Counted from the first letter of the stretch, positions 43,718 to 53,234 are shown. The stretch is 64,000 bases of DNA from Pseudomonas typographi (GCF_014694385.1 NZ_JAAOCA010000015.1:62001-126000), one strand, 5' to 3'. Made by a program: numbers and translations. Notes: a model not told the origin generated them from the letters alone.

Positions 43718-44644
43718 TCAGGCTTGGGCCAATGCAAGCGCCTTCGGCGCCAATACCTCGCGGCAATGATCGACGAACAACTGGGCCGGTTTGGTCAATT
43801 GCGCACGGCGCAACCAAGCCGCCGAAAGGCCAGAGCCGGTCACCTGTTCAGCCAAAGGCACACACACCAGCTTTTGCCCATCGTAGGTGTATTCGGAATA
43901 GGGCCGGGTGACCAGGATAGAAAACCCGAACCCACGCCCGACCATGCCACGGACCATCTCGATGGAGGGCGAGCTGAACTGAATGTTCGGGGCCAGCCCG
44001 CGCTCCTCGAAAATGCTGACGAAGTAAGTACGGCTCGGTTGCACATCGAGCAGCACCATGGGTTCGAGCACCAGATCGTTCAGTGACACCTTGGCCTGAT
44101 GGGCAAAGCGATGCCCTTCGGGCAGCAATGCGTAAGGCTGCTGCGGCGCCATCAGCGGGGCGGTTTCAATGGTGCTATCCAGGTCGTGCTCATAAAGCAT
44201 TGCCAGGTCAATACTGCCAGAAGTCAACGCCTGCACCAGCTCTTGTTGCTCGCCGTCGCGTATGCGAATTTCCACCCCCGGCCAGCGCCGATGAAAACCG
44301 GCGATCAGGCGTGGCAGGTACAACGGCGCCACCGTTTCGAAACAGCCGATATCGATTTGCCCGGCGACCACGTCGTTGTCTGCCAAGGCGTTCTGTTCGA
44401 ACTCGTGCGCCACCCGCAACAACTCCTGCGCCTTGCGGTAGAACCGCGCCCCGCCGGGGGTCAATGAAACACCTTGAGCGTGGTGGCGGATAAATAGCTG
44501 CACGCCGAAACTCTCTTCAAGGTGCTTGACCGCGGTGGAAACCGAGGGCTGGGCGATGTACAGCTTGCGCGATGCTTCGGCCACGCTGCCGCATTCAACG
44601 GTGGTAACGAAATATTTCAACTGTCGAAGGTTGTAAGCAGCCAT
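43718..44644 (-). CDS. LysR-family transcriptional regulator (third)
   Basis: A 308-residue LysR regulator. HTH near residues 16-48 (SVAEASRKLYIAQPSVSTAV). It shares LFIRHHAQGVSLT and several effector-domain stretches with the 24888 protein, making the two paralogous. ATG 44644 is preceded by GAGG five bases away; a GTG two codons earlier is possible. It likely regulates the group 5 operon and DUF1028 copy 2. Confidence 0.89.
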   Translation of the reverse strand: MAAYNLRQLKYFVTTVECGSVAEASRKLYIAQPSVSTAVKHLEESFGVQLFIRHHAQGVSLTPGGARFYRKAQELLRVAHEFEQNALADNDVVAGQIDIGCFETVAPLYLPRLIAGFHRRWPGVEIRIRDGEQQELVQALTSGSIDLAMLYEHDLDSTIETAPLMAPQQPYALLPEGHRFAHQAKVSLNDLVLEPMVLLDVQPSRTYFVSIFEERGLAPNIQFSSPSIEMVRGMVGRGFGFSILVTRPYSEYTYDGQKLVCVPLAEQVTGSGLSAAWLRRAQLTKPAQLFVDHCREVLAPKALALAQA

Positions 44645-44705
44645 TATCACCTCGAGCTTGGTGCTTGAAGGGCATCAAATTGGGGCGCGCGATGACCATA
44701 GCGGC

Positions 44706-44802
44706 TCTTGAAGGGGGCAAAAATCGCAGCCAGGTCGCAGGTGGCTGCGTGTTCATCGGCGCTGCGATCGATGCAGGTTCTTGGCTGCTAGCCCCTTCAA
44801 GA
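44706..44802. repeat. nested inverted repeat, about 97 bases
   Basis: Outer arms TCTTGAAGGGG (44706-44716) and CCCCTTCAAGA (44792-44802) are perfect 11-base complements. Inside, CGCAGCCA (44725-44732) and TGGCTGCG (44742-44749) form a second perfect stem with a nine-base loop. There is no coding frame. Size and symmetry resemble a small non-autonomous mobile element or a structured RNA. Confidence 0.55.
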
Positions 44803-44859
44803 ACCGGGCCGCTTCTGAACTTCGACCGGAACCGTTTTTGGCGCCTTTGTTCTGCCTGT

Positions 44860-44998
44860 AGGGGTCTAATGAAACCGGACACCTATTTAGGTGAGAATGC
44901 TCGCCGTAGAGAGGTATCTGATGACCAAGCAACGTCATACCTTCACCCCTGAGGTCAAGCGAGAGGCTGCGTGCCTCGCGTTCCTCCAGGCATCCTAG
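44860..44998 (+). mobile_element. IS3-family left fragment with start of OrfA
   Basis: From ATG 44921 the reading MTKQRHTFTPEVKREAACLA matches the beginning of a common Pseudomonas IS3-type OrfA; homology ends near 44980 and TAG follows at 44996. An end-like sequence GGTCTAATGAAACCGGACA occurs at 44863-44881. Only the first 20 codons of the transposase remain. Confidence 0.65.
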
Positions 44999-45840
44999 CG
45001 GTTAGTGGGTTCGGGCTCGATCGTGGTGGAGAGTGCAGATTTGCCCCGCAGTAAAACATGTACCTGATACAGAGCCACCGCAGCCAACGCGATCCACAAG
45101 GCACACGCATTGATCAACAAATGACTACCGCCAGCCGTGAACAATACCCCGCCCGGCAAAGGCCCTAAAAAGAAGCCGATCTGTTTGACTTCACCGGCGC
45201 CAAAGTAAAGCGCCTTGTTGTAGGCTGGGGCGATTCTTCTCGACCCGGCACACAAGGGACTTCTGCGTTCGTGGATGGCGCCGCCGGTATTTGGGAGGGT
45301 ATGACCGACCGCTTCGGGCCCGGTAGCTGCCCTTGAAAATGCCATGTCCGCACATCCTGCTGTTCGGCCGACGAATTTGGCCGTTCAATAGCCAGATCAG
45401 ACCCTTTGGAAAACCCCAACTGATCATCGGCGCATCCCTCGGTATTGATCGTGCCAGCGCCTTGGCCCTGCCCAAACGCGGCGCATAGGGGTACCGCAGG
45501 AGCTAAGCAGCCGCGCAGGAGAGTTGGAGCACGATGACAACTCAGGCACCAGACGACACCGGTCAACGCAATGGCCACTAGCTCATACTCGTCAGGTATG
45601 CCGATCGCATAGAAACCCAAAAACCAACGCCGCCAAGGTTTCAATCACCAGCACTTGCCCACTGAGGGCCAAGGGGAACAGTTGGCTCGCCTGGTTCCAG
45701 CATGCGCCACCCACAACCGAAGACAAAAGCGCTACGCCGCCACAGCTGGGGGCTGCGAGGCTTAGAAACCCGGGCGCACCCTTTGGCTCGGCAGCCGATT
45801 CGAGGCTTGGCGTGTCACGGAAGGTCAGATCTGGGGGCCA
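44995..45840 (-). pseudogene. degenerate MFS transporter
   Basis: Minus-strand fragments in different frames resemble one major-facilitator protein. The 5' part reads SVVGGACWNQASQLFPLALSG then VLVIETLAALVFGF near 45600-45740; the 3' part reads GFFLGPLPGGVLFTAGGSHLLINACA near 45070-45190 and ends EPEPTNR with a stop at 44997. Several frameshifts and stops lie between, and about half the expected length is gone. It is a dead gene next to IS debris. Confidence 0.6.
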
Positions 45841-45896
45841 TCCTAGCTTATCCGCTCAGGAAACCTTGATAACGGGAAAAAAGGCGCAAGTTGGCG

Positions 45897-46160
45897 GGGG
45901 CCGGTCGCCAGTGGCATGCTGGCGTCGGTTCCGGTCATTGCCTGGCCGTTGGCGGTCTTCGCGCATGTCCAGGGCGGCAGCCAGGAGATGGGCAAGATCG
46001 TGAGGGGCAACGCCATTGGCGGGGCGGGGGTGTTGGGGTTCAATCTGGTGCTGGAGATGGCGATGGTGCCGTGGTGCGGGCTGCCGGCGATTGCGGCAGC
46101 CGTGGTACTGGCGGTGGTGGCGACCTTCTTGTTAGCGCACTGGGTCATAGGCACTGAGGT
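45897..46160 (+). pseudogene. membrane-protein fragment
   Basis: An open stretch with two hydrophobic segments (MLASVPVIAWPLAVFAHV and AAVVLAVVATFLLAHWVIG) joined by QGGSQEMGKIVRGNAIGG. It has no ribosome site or plausible start and lies among gene relics, so I read it as the C-terminal end of a lost membrane protein. Family not recognised. Confidence 0.4.
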
Positions 46161-46211
46161 GGGTAACTCGGCTCAGCGAATGGGCATTCCAGCTGGCCGA
46201 GCACCGCCGTC

Positions 46212-47252
46212 TCAATTCTGCCAGCACTGCGCAAAGCGCTTGCACACATCAAAGCGCTGATCCAGTTCGGCCATGCGTGCCTGGTGGGCGCTGAGTGTTT
46301 CCTTGAGCAACTCGCGCTGGGTTCGGTAGTGGTACTCCAGCATCGTATTGTTGGCGGCCATGGCTTTGCTACGGTCGGCCGTCTCGCTGTCAGGCAGCAA
46401 GGTCTTGATGGTCGGTGTGTCGAGCAGGCCGAGTTGGGTGCTGTAGTAATCCTTGTACCGCTGCAACGAACCCGCCCGGGCGCTGGTCATCTCGTTGGCG
46501 AAGCGGTCCATGTTCTGGCGATATTCAGCCCAGTAGGTATCGGGCAGGCTGAAGCCGACCCGCCGTTTGCGTTCGTCCATCAGCGTGTCGAGCAACGCCT
46601 GCCGCACGGCGGGCGCCTCGCCGTCGGTGGGCTTCATCTTGGCGATGACACTGGCGTCGACGATCTGCGCGATCATCGCCGCTCGCTCCGCTGACTGCGG
46701 CTGTGCCTGGGCGGCCTTGGGGAAAATCGAATTGGTCCCTGCGCAGCCGGGCAGGCCTTTGTTGGCCAGCGCGATCGGCCCGCGCACCACCTTGCCGTCG
46801 ATCTCGCGCAAGCGGCTGAGGATCACCTGGCAGCTGTTTCCCACGTAGCGGAAGTTCGCTTCGTACTCACCACCGTTCTGCGGGGTAAAGTTGAACCTCA
46901 CGGTGCACACGCTGCCCGTGCTCAGGGTATTGGCTTGCACGTACAGCTCATGGCCCGGTTGCAACCGCACTTCCAGATAGGCCTTGGCATCGTCGGGCGC
47001 GGCGATGTGCATATCGGCGCGCCGGCGGGTATTGGCCGCGAGCAGGTTATTCAGCAGGCCGGCGTTCTGGCCGCCGCAGTGCTCGGCATCGAACAGGTCG
47101 AGGGTCGAGTTTTCGTTGCTGCTGATAAAGCGCAGTTTCGCTGCATCCGGCTCGCTGGCATCCGGAAAGCTGCCATTGAAACTGCAGCCGCCCAGAAGCA
47201 TCGCGGCAAGACTGCCAGCGCCCAGCGCGCGCCACTGGGAGAAATCGAACAT
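46212..47252 (-). CDS. hypothetical lipoprotein
   Basis: A 346-residue protein with a lipoprotein signal: lipobox LLGGC with Cys at residue 23. The mature part has paired Cys (EHCGGQNAG; SVCTVRFNF; NSCQVIL) consistent with disulfides in a beta-rich domain to about residue 160, then a long helical region containing many Arg/Glu (DERKRRVGFSLPDTYWAEYRQ) that may be coiled coil. No family recognised. It is divergent from another lipoprotein gene 128 bases away; both lack transport or enzyme neighbours. Confidence 0.75.
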   Translation of the reverse strand: MFDFSQWRALGAGSLAAMLLGGCSFNGSFPDASEPDAAKLRFISSNENSTLDLFDAEHCGGQNAGLLNNLLAANTRRRADMHIAAPDDAKAYLEVRLQPGHELYVQANTLSTGSVCTVRFNFTPQNGGEYEANFRYVGNSCQVILSRLREIDGKVVRGPIALANKGLPGCAGTNSIFPKAAQAQPQSAERAAMIAQIVDASVIAKMKPTDGEAPAVRQALLDTLMDERKRRVGFSLPDTYWAEYRQNMDRFANEMTSARAGSLQRYKDYYSTQLGLLDTPTIKTLLPDSETADRSKAMAANNTMLEYHYRTQRELLKETLSAHQARMAELDQRFDVCKRFAQCWQN

Positions 47253-47380
47253 ATTGATGTATCTTCCTTGATATGAAAGTGGCTAAGAGCCACTATGCTA
47301 ACGAAGGTGATCGTCGCCGTCCAGCGCCCCCGGGCGCAGCACTATGTCATCTGATCCTGTTTTTCCCCCGAGGTAATGGA

Positions 47381-47941
47381 ATGCTCAGCCCGTACCACAT
47401 CGTTGCAATCGGCCTGGCTGGACTGCTGGCCGGTTGCACGCCAATGCCGACTTCCATGGCATTGGATTCAACTGCCTACAACGCGCAGAACGCAGGGCTG
47501 GTAGTCGGCGCGCTGATAGAAGGCGGCCTTTACGGCACCTACCTGGAGTTCCGTGATACCAGCAACGGCAAGACCTATGGCTGGGGTGCCCAGGATGATT
47601 ACTCGGCCTGGCTGCCCGCCGGTGAATATGAGGTCAGCCGCCTGGGTAATCGCCAAGGGGTCATGGGCGCCTACTCCAGGCCGCTGCGTTTTACCGTCAA
47701 GCAGGGGCAGCTCAATTACCTGGGCGAGATGGTCTATGGCTGCCCCACGGTCGCCCAACCGGCGGCGGTGTATGGCGTGATGAGCTGCGGCTTCCTGGCC
47801 CTTGGCGAATGCACCGTCCCCTACGCCAGCATCAACGTCTGTGTGGTGGACCGCCAGGATCAGGCGCTCAAGTACTTTTTGCAGCAGCATCCAGAAAGAG
47901 CTTCGCTACCCGTGCACAGCGAGGTGATGTCGCAGCGCTAG
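47381..47941 (+). CDS. hypothetical small lipoprotein
   Basis: A 186-residue lipoprotein with lipobox LLAGC (Cys near residue 19). The mature domain has a beta-sandwich look (YLEFRDTSNGKTYGWGAQDD, then AWLPAGEYEVSRL) as in DUF2846/carboxypeptidase-regulatory-like domains, and Cys near residues 131, 142, 150 and 157. ATG 47381 follows GAGGTAA; an upstream in-frame ATG at 47273 lacks a signal. Role unknown; an envelope function with the divergent lipoprotein is possible. Confidence 0.78.
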   Translation: MLSPYHIVAIGLAGLLAGCTPMPTSMALDSTAYNAQNAGLVVGALIEGGLYGTYLEFRDTSNGKTYGWGAQDDYSAWLPAGEYEVSRLGNRQGVMGAYSRPLRFTVKQGQLNYLGEMVYGCPTVAQPAAVYGVMSCGFLALGECTVPYASINVCVVDRQDQALKYFLQQHPERASLPVHSEVMSQR

Positions 47942-48484
47942 CGGTCAACTAAACCCGAACACCGCGTTAAGTTTTTCCTCGGCAACCGCAGGCGGTAGCC
48001 CTTCGGTGAATTGATGTGGCCGCTGATGCCTAAACTCGTACTCGGCACCGCCCCCTGACATCAATACGAACACGCTTCGGACAACGTTTCGATCAAGACT
48101 TCTGTCGCGACCCCATGACTGCCAATGCTCGCCACGTGCACCTGACGTAGGGTGAGAAAGCGCAGGATCAGCGAGGGTGAAAAGCTTGCTGAACCTGATC
48201 GATGATTTCCAACGTGTAATCTTGGGCGTTGGGTTCCCGTAGCGGCGCTACTAGGATCAAGCTATTGCTGGTGCACCTTTATTCGTTGCCTATCGAATAA
48301 CACCGTCCATTGAGCGCGTTTCGCGGCATTGATTGACTGGACGGCCAGGGTAGGGTGTTGAGGCGCGCCCTGTATGAGCCTTTGTTTCCGGCTGATTACT
48401 GCCTCTCAACACGCCGGGGCACAGGGATCTCATCCCCGCAACTTCTATTGCGCAGCCGCCTCACCCATGAAGGGTCCATGCGCC
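47942..48484. other. 543-base gap without recognised gene
   Basis: No frame with a credible start and ribosome site. A minus-strand stretch near 48190-48270 reads LILVAPLREPNAQDYTLEII and may be a relic of a lost gene, but I cannot name it. No terminator with a T-run was seen. Confidence 0.4.
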
Positions 48485-49765
48485 TCAGTTGGCCTGCCGA
48501 GCAAGGCGCAGAATGCTTTCGGCCAGTACCTGCGCACCGGCGGCCAGATCCTCCCGCTTGGTATTTTCCCGTTGATTGTGGCTGATGCCGTGCTCACAGG
48601 GAACGAACAACATCCCGCTCGGGGTCATCGCATTCAGCCATTTGGCATCGTGTGTCGCACCGGAAATCAATACCATGCGCGGCACCCCCCAAACTTGCGC
48701 GGACTGATCCAGTAGATGCTGAACCGATTCGGAAAACTCGATGGGGGGTGACTCGCTCAGTTGAGCGATAGTCACCTCGCATACCCCGCGATAGGCCTGG
48801 CACCGATCTTCAATGGCTTGGCTGAACGCTGCAAGGCTTTCCGCTTTTTGATGCCGTAGATCGATGGTGAACTTCACACGTCCCGGTACCGTGTTGGGCG
48901 AGCCGGGCTCGGTTCGCCATCGGCCAATGGTAAAGCGGACTTCATCGCCGATGCCATCGAAGTACTCAAACAGCGCATGGGCCAGGTTGACGGCCGTGTG
49001 CAGGGCATCGGCGCGCGCAGCTTTTGGTGTGGTGCCTGCATGCGCCTCCTGGCCGCACACCTCTATTTCAAACCAGCGCAGGCCTTGAATGCCTGTCACG
49101 ATGCCAAGCGCGCGTTGCTCGGCCTCCAGCACCGGCCCTTGCTCGATATGCGCTTCCACATAGGCAAACGGAATCAGATCGAGCGCGACGGGCAAAGGGC
49201 CATGGGCGTCTAAAAAAGTAGGCAAAACCTCGCTCAAGCGCTCCCCATGTTCGTCTTGCGCCTGCAGTGCCTGGGCAAGCGAAAGGCTTGCGGCGAACAC
49301 GCTTGATCCCATGGTTGTCGGGGCAAAGCGCGAGCCTTCTTCGTTGGCCCAGATCACCAGTACAATGTCGCGCAAGGTCTCGCACCCAGCGTCATGAAAA
49401 GTCTCGAGCATTTCCAGGCCTGCCAGCACGCCATATGCGCCGTCGAATTTGCCACCGGTGGGCTGGGTGTCCAGATGAGAACCGGTGAAGACCGGCGCCA
49501 GCTCCGGCCGTGTTCCGGGCCGACGCAGGAATAGGTTGCCAATGCTGTCCAGCGATGCCAGTAGGCCGATGCGCGCGCCCCAATCAATGACCCGCAGCCG
49601 GGCCTGGGCATCGATTGGCGAGAAAGCAGGGCGGTTCACTCCGCCCTGATCCAAGGCACCGAATGTCGCCAGTGCCATATGCCGATCCCACAAGCGCTGC
49701 ATTTGAATGGCTGGCGCCTCAGGCGAGCGCCATGTGGCTTGGACCGGGCTCAAATCTTCAGGCAT
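48485..49765 (-). CDS. Zn-dependent amidase, N-carbamoyl-L-amino acid hydrolase/beta-ureidopropionase-like
   Basis: A 426-residue M20 enzyme of the HyuC/AllC group. Metal ligands: GSHLDTQPTGGKFDG near residue 95 (His, Asp), WANEEGSRF near 140 (Glu pair), HIEQGPVLE near 205 and GATHDAKWL near 395. The loop GQEAHAGTTP near 237 marks the family. It removes a carbamoyl (ureido) group from N-carbamoyl amino acids. ATG 49765 follows AAGGAAG and overlaps the upstream ureohydrolase gene by eight bases. Longer upstream reading is antisense-like and not used. Confidence 0.9.
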   Translation of the reverse strand: MPEDLSPVQATWRSPEAPAIQMQRLWDRHMALATFGALDQGGVNRPAFSPIDAQARLRVIDWGARIGLLASLDSIGNLFLRRPGTRPELAPVFTGSHLDTQPTGGKFDGAYGVLAGLEMLETFHDAGCETLRDIVLVIWANEEGSRFAPTTMGSSVFAASLSLAQALQAQDEHGERLSEVLPTFLDAHGPLPVALDLIPFAYVEAHIEQGPVLEAEQRALGIVTGIQGLRWFEIEVCGQEAHAGTTPKAARADALHTAVNLAHALFEYFDGIGDEVRFTIGRWRTEPGSPNTVPGRVKFTIDLRHQKAESLAAFSQAIEDRCQAYRGVCEVTIAQLSESPPIEFSESVQHLLDQSAQVWGVPRMVLISGATHDAKWLNAMTPSGMLFVPCEHGISHNQRENTKREDLAAGAQVLAESILRLARQAN

Positions 49766-50852
49766 TTGGGGCTTCCTTATCGGCGCTTTGCGCCTTGGCA
49801 ATCTTGCGCATCGCCAGGCCTGCGAGGAAGTAAGTGAGCACGTACACAACCACGCGATACTGCACGGCGGACCCGGGGGGGATGCACAGGAACGAAAACC
49901 CATCGCACCCACGCTTGCCGATTTCATGCGCAATACGAATGGCTTCATAGTCAGTCATGCCCATCGGCTCGGCCAGCTCACCCAACAGATCGCCGTCGCC
50001 AGGGCCCGCACCGCCGAGCACGTCCATGTCGAAGTGTGCGTACACCCCCGCAGTGCCCTGATAGGCCTGATCCAGATTCTTGATCACGCCCTCGATGCCC
50101 AGCTCCGTACGGACCTTCCACATGGGCATGAAGCAGGCGCCGTTATTCACGTAGTGGCGAACGACCTCAGGGCTCTCCAACATGCCGCGCTCACCGATTT
50201 CCACCAGATTGGGAATGCCGTAGCCGGGGCAATCGCGAAACAGCTTGTCCTTCCAGTTAGTGGAACCGGCGATGTGCGGGCTCATGGTTGCCCAGTCATA
50301 AGGCCACGCATCCCAGTGGGTATCGAGGCTGATCATGCCCATCGGGCCGTTGATGTGCTCTGCCACCGGGCGACCGACGCCGTAGGAAGCGCAGGGTGAG
50401 TTCTGCCCGATGACCACCGGGACAGCGCCTGCCACCAGGGCCTGTTTCACTTTCCGTTCTACCGCCTCCTGTGCTTCAAGGATGCGTTCCACGGTGCTTT
50501 CGTAGCTGGCTTCGACAGGGATGTCGGCTTCGCCATAGTCCACCACTTTCAGGTATTCGAAGATGTCCAGGTCAAACTCTTGCACATAGCCGCCGCGATA
50601 ACGGATGGACTGTTGGCGCACGCGGGTAGTGGCGGCCAGCCATTCGGCTTTGTCTACGCCGCTGTACTTGCTGCCCCAGCCTGCAGCGAAAGGTGCGCCG
50701 ATGATGACAACGTCAGCGCCCTGTAGATCGTCCTCGCGGATAGCGTGGGGAACGCCGAGAAAGGTTGGCATGTCTTCCTTGATGCGGGGGAAGTGCGTGG
50801 TACGCCAATGCTTGCCCGCCAGGATTTCAGGCCAGGTTGGATAATGGGACAT
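49758..50852 (-). CDS. ureohydrolase (arginase/agmatinase fold) with altered metal motif
   Basis: A 364-residue arginase-family protein, longer than agmatinase (about 300). DTHWD near residue 190 and HFDMD near residue 288 correspond to the DAHxD and SxDxD metal motifs. The first motif, normally GGDHS, reads GQNSPCAS near residue 163, so the His ligand of the first metal is missing, and the Asp-Pro after the third motif is replaced. A C-terminal helical tail ends the protein. Coupled to the carbamoylase by an eight-base overlap. It may hydrolyse an unusual guanidino or amidino compound, or be catalytically altered. Confidence 0.83.
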   Translation of the reverse strand: MSHYPTWPEILAGKHWRTTHFPRIKEDMPTFLGVPHAIREDDLQGADVVIIGAPFAAGWGSKYSGVDKAEWLAATTRVRQQSIRYRGGYVQEFDLDIFEYLKVVDYGEADIPVEASYESTVERILEAQEAVERKVKQALVAGAVPVVIGQNSPCASYGVGRPVAEHINGPMGMISLDTHWDAWPYDWATMSPHIAGSTNWKDKLFRDCPGYGIPNLVEIGERGMLESPEVVRHYVNNGACFMPMWKVRTELGIEGVIKNLDQAYQGTAGVYAHFDMDVLGGAGPGDGDLLGELAEPMGMTDYEAIRIAHEIGKRGCDGFSFLCIPPGSAVQYRVVVYVLTYFLAGLAMRKIAKAQSADKEAPNA

Positions 50853-50890
50853 GGATCACCTCGGGGAAATGGCTCGGTTGAACGGGCGAG

Positions 50891-51727
50891 TTACTGGGCC
50901 GCCTTCGGAAATTCGCGCAGGTTCGGCTGATTGACGAAGCGCCCGCCGTGGATGTATTTGCCGACGATCAGGTCCCACTGCCCGGAGATCAGTAGGTTGC
51001 CCAGGCCAATGTTCAACACCGACAGCAACTCTTGGTTGCCCTTGTTCACTGTCCAGGCAATAGGCAGGAAATTCACCGGCTTGTCCGCGAACAGGGTTTT
51101 GACGCTGGGCTGTTGTTCGACGAACCGGCTGGCGGTGAACTGGTCTTCGAAGCTGACATCCGCCCGGCCGGCGGCAACTTCCATGAACCCCGCCGTGAGG
51201 TTGCCGGTGTTCAACGCGGTGATCCGGGCCTTAGGCAGGTTATTGCGCACGTAGTTTTCCGCCGCAGTACCCTGGATGACCGCGATTTTCACGTCGGGGC
51301 TATTCATGTCGGCGAGGGTGGTAAAGCGCGTATCGTCCTTTTTGACCACGGCGACGGTGCCCAGGTAAAACAGCGGCGTTGTAAAGTCCACGGCCATGGC
51401 GCGCTTCACGGTGGCGAAGGTAGAGGCGATGGACATGTCGAACTGACCCGATTGCAGGCCGGCGACAAAGTTGGCCCAAGTGGTTTCAATGAACACCGGC
51501 TTGACGCCCATGTCGGCCGTCAACGCGGTGATGGCATCAATGTAGAAGCCGCTCAGCTCGCCGGTAATTGGGTCCTTGACCGCGCCTGGCGGGGACGGGA
51601 TATAGCCGATACGCAGTTGGCCGGCTTGGTTGATCTTGTTCAGTTCGCCCGTGGCCTGTGCGGTGCTGAACCAAAGCGTCGAGCCCAGTGCCAGCACCGG
51701 AAGGAGTAAGCGAATCAGTGTTTTCAT
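50891..51727 (-). CDS. amino-acid ABC transporter substrate-binding protein
   Basis: A 278-residue family 3 binding protein. Signal peptide ends near residue 25 (STAQA). GQLRIGYIPSPPGAVKDP follows, and FDMSIASTFATVKRAM near residue 110 is the usual hinge. ATG 51727 follows GAGG. It belongs to the ABC set with 51736 (ATPase) and 52509 (permease), upstream in the same operon. Confidence 0.9.
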   Translation of the reverse strand: MKTLIRLLLPVLALGSTLWFSTAQATGELNKINQAGQLRIGYIPSPPGAVKDPITGELSGFYIDAITALTADMGVKPVFIETTWANFVAGLQSGQFDMSIASTFATVKRAMAVDFTTPLFYLGTVAVVKKDDTRFTTLADMNSPDVKIAVIQGTAAENYVRNNLPKARITALNTGNLTAGFMEVAAGRADVSFEDQFTASRFVEQQPSVKTLFADKPVNFLPIAWTVNKGNQELLSVLNIGLGNLLISGQWDLIVGKYIHGGRFVNQPNLREFPKAAQ

Positions 51728-51735
51728 CAAAAACC

Positions 51736-52491
51736 TCAATGTAGAACTCGGGAAAGAAATTGTTGAGTACGCAGGTTGTCCGGTTGCCTGAAGATCTTTT
51801 CGGGAGGCCCTTCTTCGACGATTTCCCCCCCCTCCATGAAAATCACCCGGCTGGCGACTTCACGGGCGAAGCTCATTTCGTGAGTGACGATCACCATGGG
51901 CATGCCTTCTGTCGCGAGCTGGGCGATGATACTCAGCACTTCGCCGACCAGCTCCGGATCGAGCGCCGATGTCGGCTCGTCGAACAGCATCAGCCGGGGG
52001 CGCATGGCCAGGGCGCGGGCGATGGCGGCGCGTTGCTGCTGGCCACCGGATAGCGTGGACGGTCTGGCGTGTGCCTTATCCTGCAGCCCGACCTTCAGCA
52101 GCAACGCCTGGGCACGGTGCTCGACCTCGGCCCTGTTTTCACCCAACACCTGGACCGGTCCTTCCAACAGGTTTTCGATCACGCTCATGTGAGGAAACAG
52201 ATTGAAGTTCTGAAACACCATGCCTATTCGGGCGCGCAGCAGATTAGTGACTTTTTCCTTGGCCAGGTGCTTGCCGGCGCTGTGTTCCCGATAGCCGACC
52301 AACGTGCCCTCGAAACGGACTTCGCCACCGTCGTAGGGCTCTAGAAAGTTGAGGCATTTGAGCAGTGTGCTTTTGCCTGAACCACTCGGACCAATTACCG
52401 CGACGACCTCGTTGGCGCCGATTTCGACGCTGATGTCCTTAAGGATCACCAAGTTGCCATATGATTTGCTCAGGTGTTTGACGCTTAACAT
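51736..52491 (-). CDS. amino-acid ABC transporter ATP-binding protein, GlnQ-like
   Basis: A 251-residue ATPase with Walker [10 protein letters not shown] near residue 35, signature [15 protein letters not shown] near 152, Walker [15 protein letters not shown] near 170, His switch VTHEMSFA near 206. ATG 52491 follows GGAGGGC. It ends eight bases before the binding-protein start. Confidence 0.92.
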   Translation of the reverse strand: MLSVKHLSKSYGNLVILKDISVEIGANEVVAVIGPSGSGKSTLLKCLNFLEPYDGGEVRFEGTLVGYREHSAGKHLAKEKVTNLLRARIGMVFQNFNLFPHMSVIENLLEGPVQVLGENRAEVEHRAQALLLKVGLQDKAHARPSTLSGGQQQRAAIARALAMRPRLMLFDEPTSALDPELVGEVLSIIAQLATEGMPMVIVTHEMSFAREVASRVIFMEGGEIVEEGPPEKIFRQPDNLRTQQFLSRVLH

Positions 52492-52508
52492 GTTGCCCTC
52501 CGAGGTGT

Positions 52509-53177
52509 TCAGGCGCGCCGTTGCAGGCGGGCTTCGAAACGCTGGGATAGAAGTATCCAGGGGTAGGTAATCAGGAAAAACACCAGGGCCAGGAATGTGT
52601 AGATCTCCAGCGGTCGGTAGATCGTGGCGATGAGGTTGTTTGATTCCTGCAACAACTCGTAGACGGCAATGGTCGAGCCGAGGGTCGACAGCTTCATGAT
52701 GTTTGCGAATTCATTAATGAAGGGCGGGATCATCTTCTGCCCGGCCTGGGGCAGGATGATTCGCCGCAGAGCCAGCAGCGAACTCATCCCGATGGACTTG
52801 GCCGCCGCGAACTGGCCCCGATCAACGGCGTTGATCCCGGCGCGGACGATTTCTGCCACGTAGGCCCCGGTGTGAATGCCCAGCGCCACGATCATGGTGA
52901 CTTCGGCGCTCATCTGCAGGCCGAACAGAATCGGGAAGCAGTAGTAAATCCAGACGATTTGCACCAGGGCCGGCGTGGCCCGGATCGATTCAACGTAAAC
53001 CGAGACCGGCAAGCGTACCCAGCGCGATCTAGCCTGCCTGAGCACGCCGACGGGCAAACCGATCAATAACCCCAATGCGGTGGCGGCGAAGGTTATTTCG
53101 AGCGTGGTGAGAGCGCCGCGCAGGAAAATTGGCCAATACTGAAATAAGATCGTGAACTGCCATTCGTAACTGCTCAT
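52509..53177 (-). CDS. amino-acid ABC transporter permease, HisM/GlnP-like
   Basis: A 222-residue permease with about five membrane helices; the coupling loop [21 protein letters not shown] is near residues 126-146. ATG 53177 follows AAAGGGTG. First gene of the minus-strand operon that also encodes ATPase, binding protein, ureohydrolase and carbamoylase, reading away from the XRE-cupin gene. Confidence 0.91.
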   Translation of the reverse strand: MSSYEWQFTILFQYWPIFLRGALTTLEITFAATALGLLIGLPVGVLRQARSRWVRLPVSVYVESIRATPALVQIVWIYYCFPILFGLQMSAEVTMIVALGIHTGAYVAEIVRAGINAVDRGQFAAAKSIGMSSLLALRRIILPQAGQKMIPPFINEFANIMKLSTLGSTIAVYELLQESNNLIATIYRPLEIYTFLALVFFLITYPWILLSQRFEARLQRRA

Positions 53178-53234
53178 GAATCACCCTTTGTATCGAAGCG
53201 CGTGTGTGCCCGGAGCATCACTCGACCACCTGCT

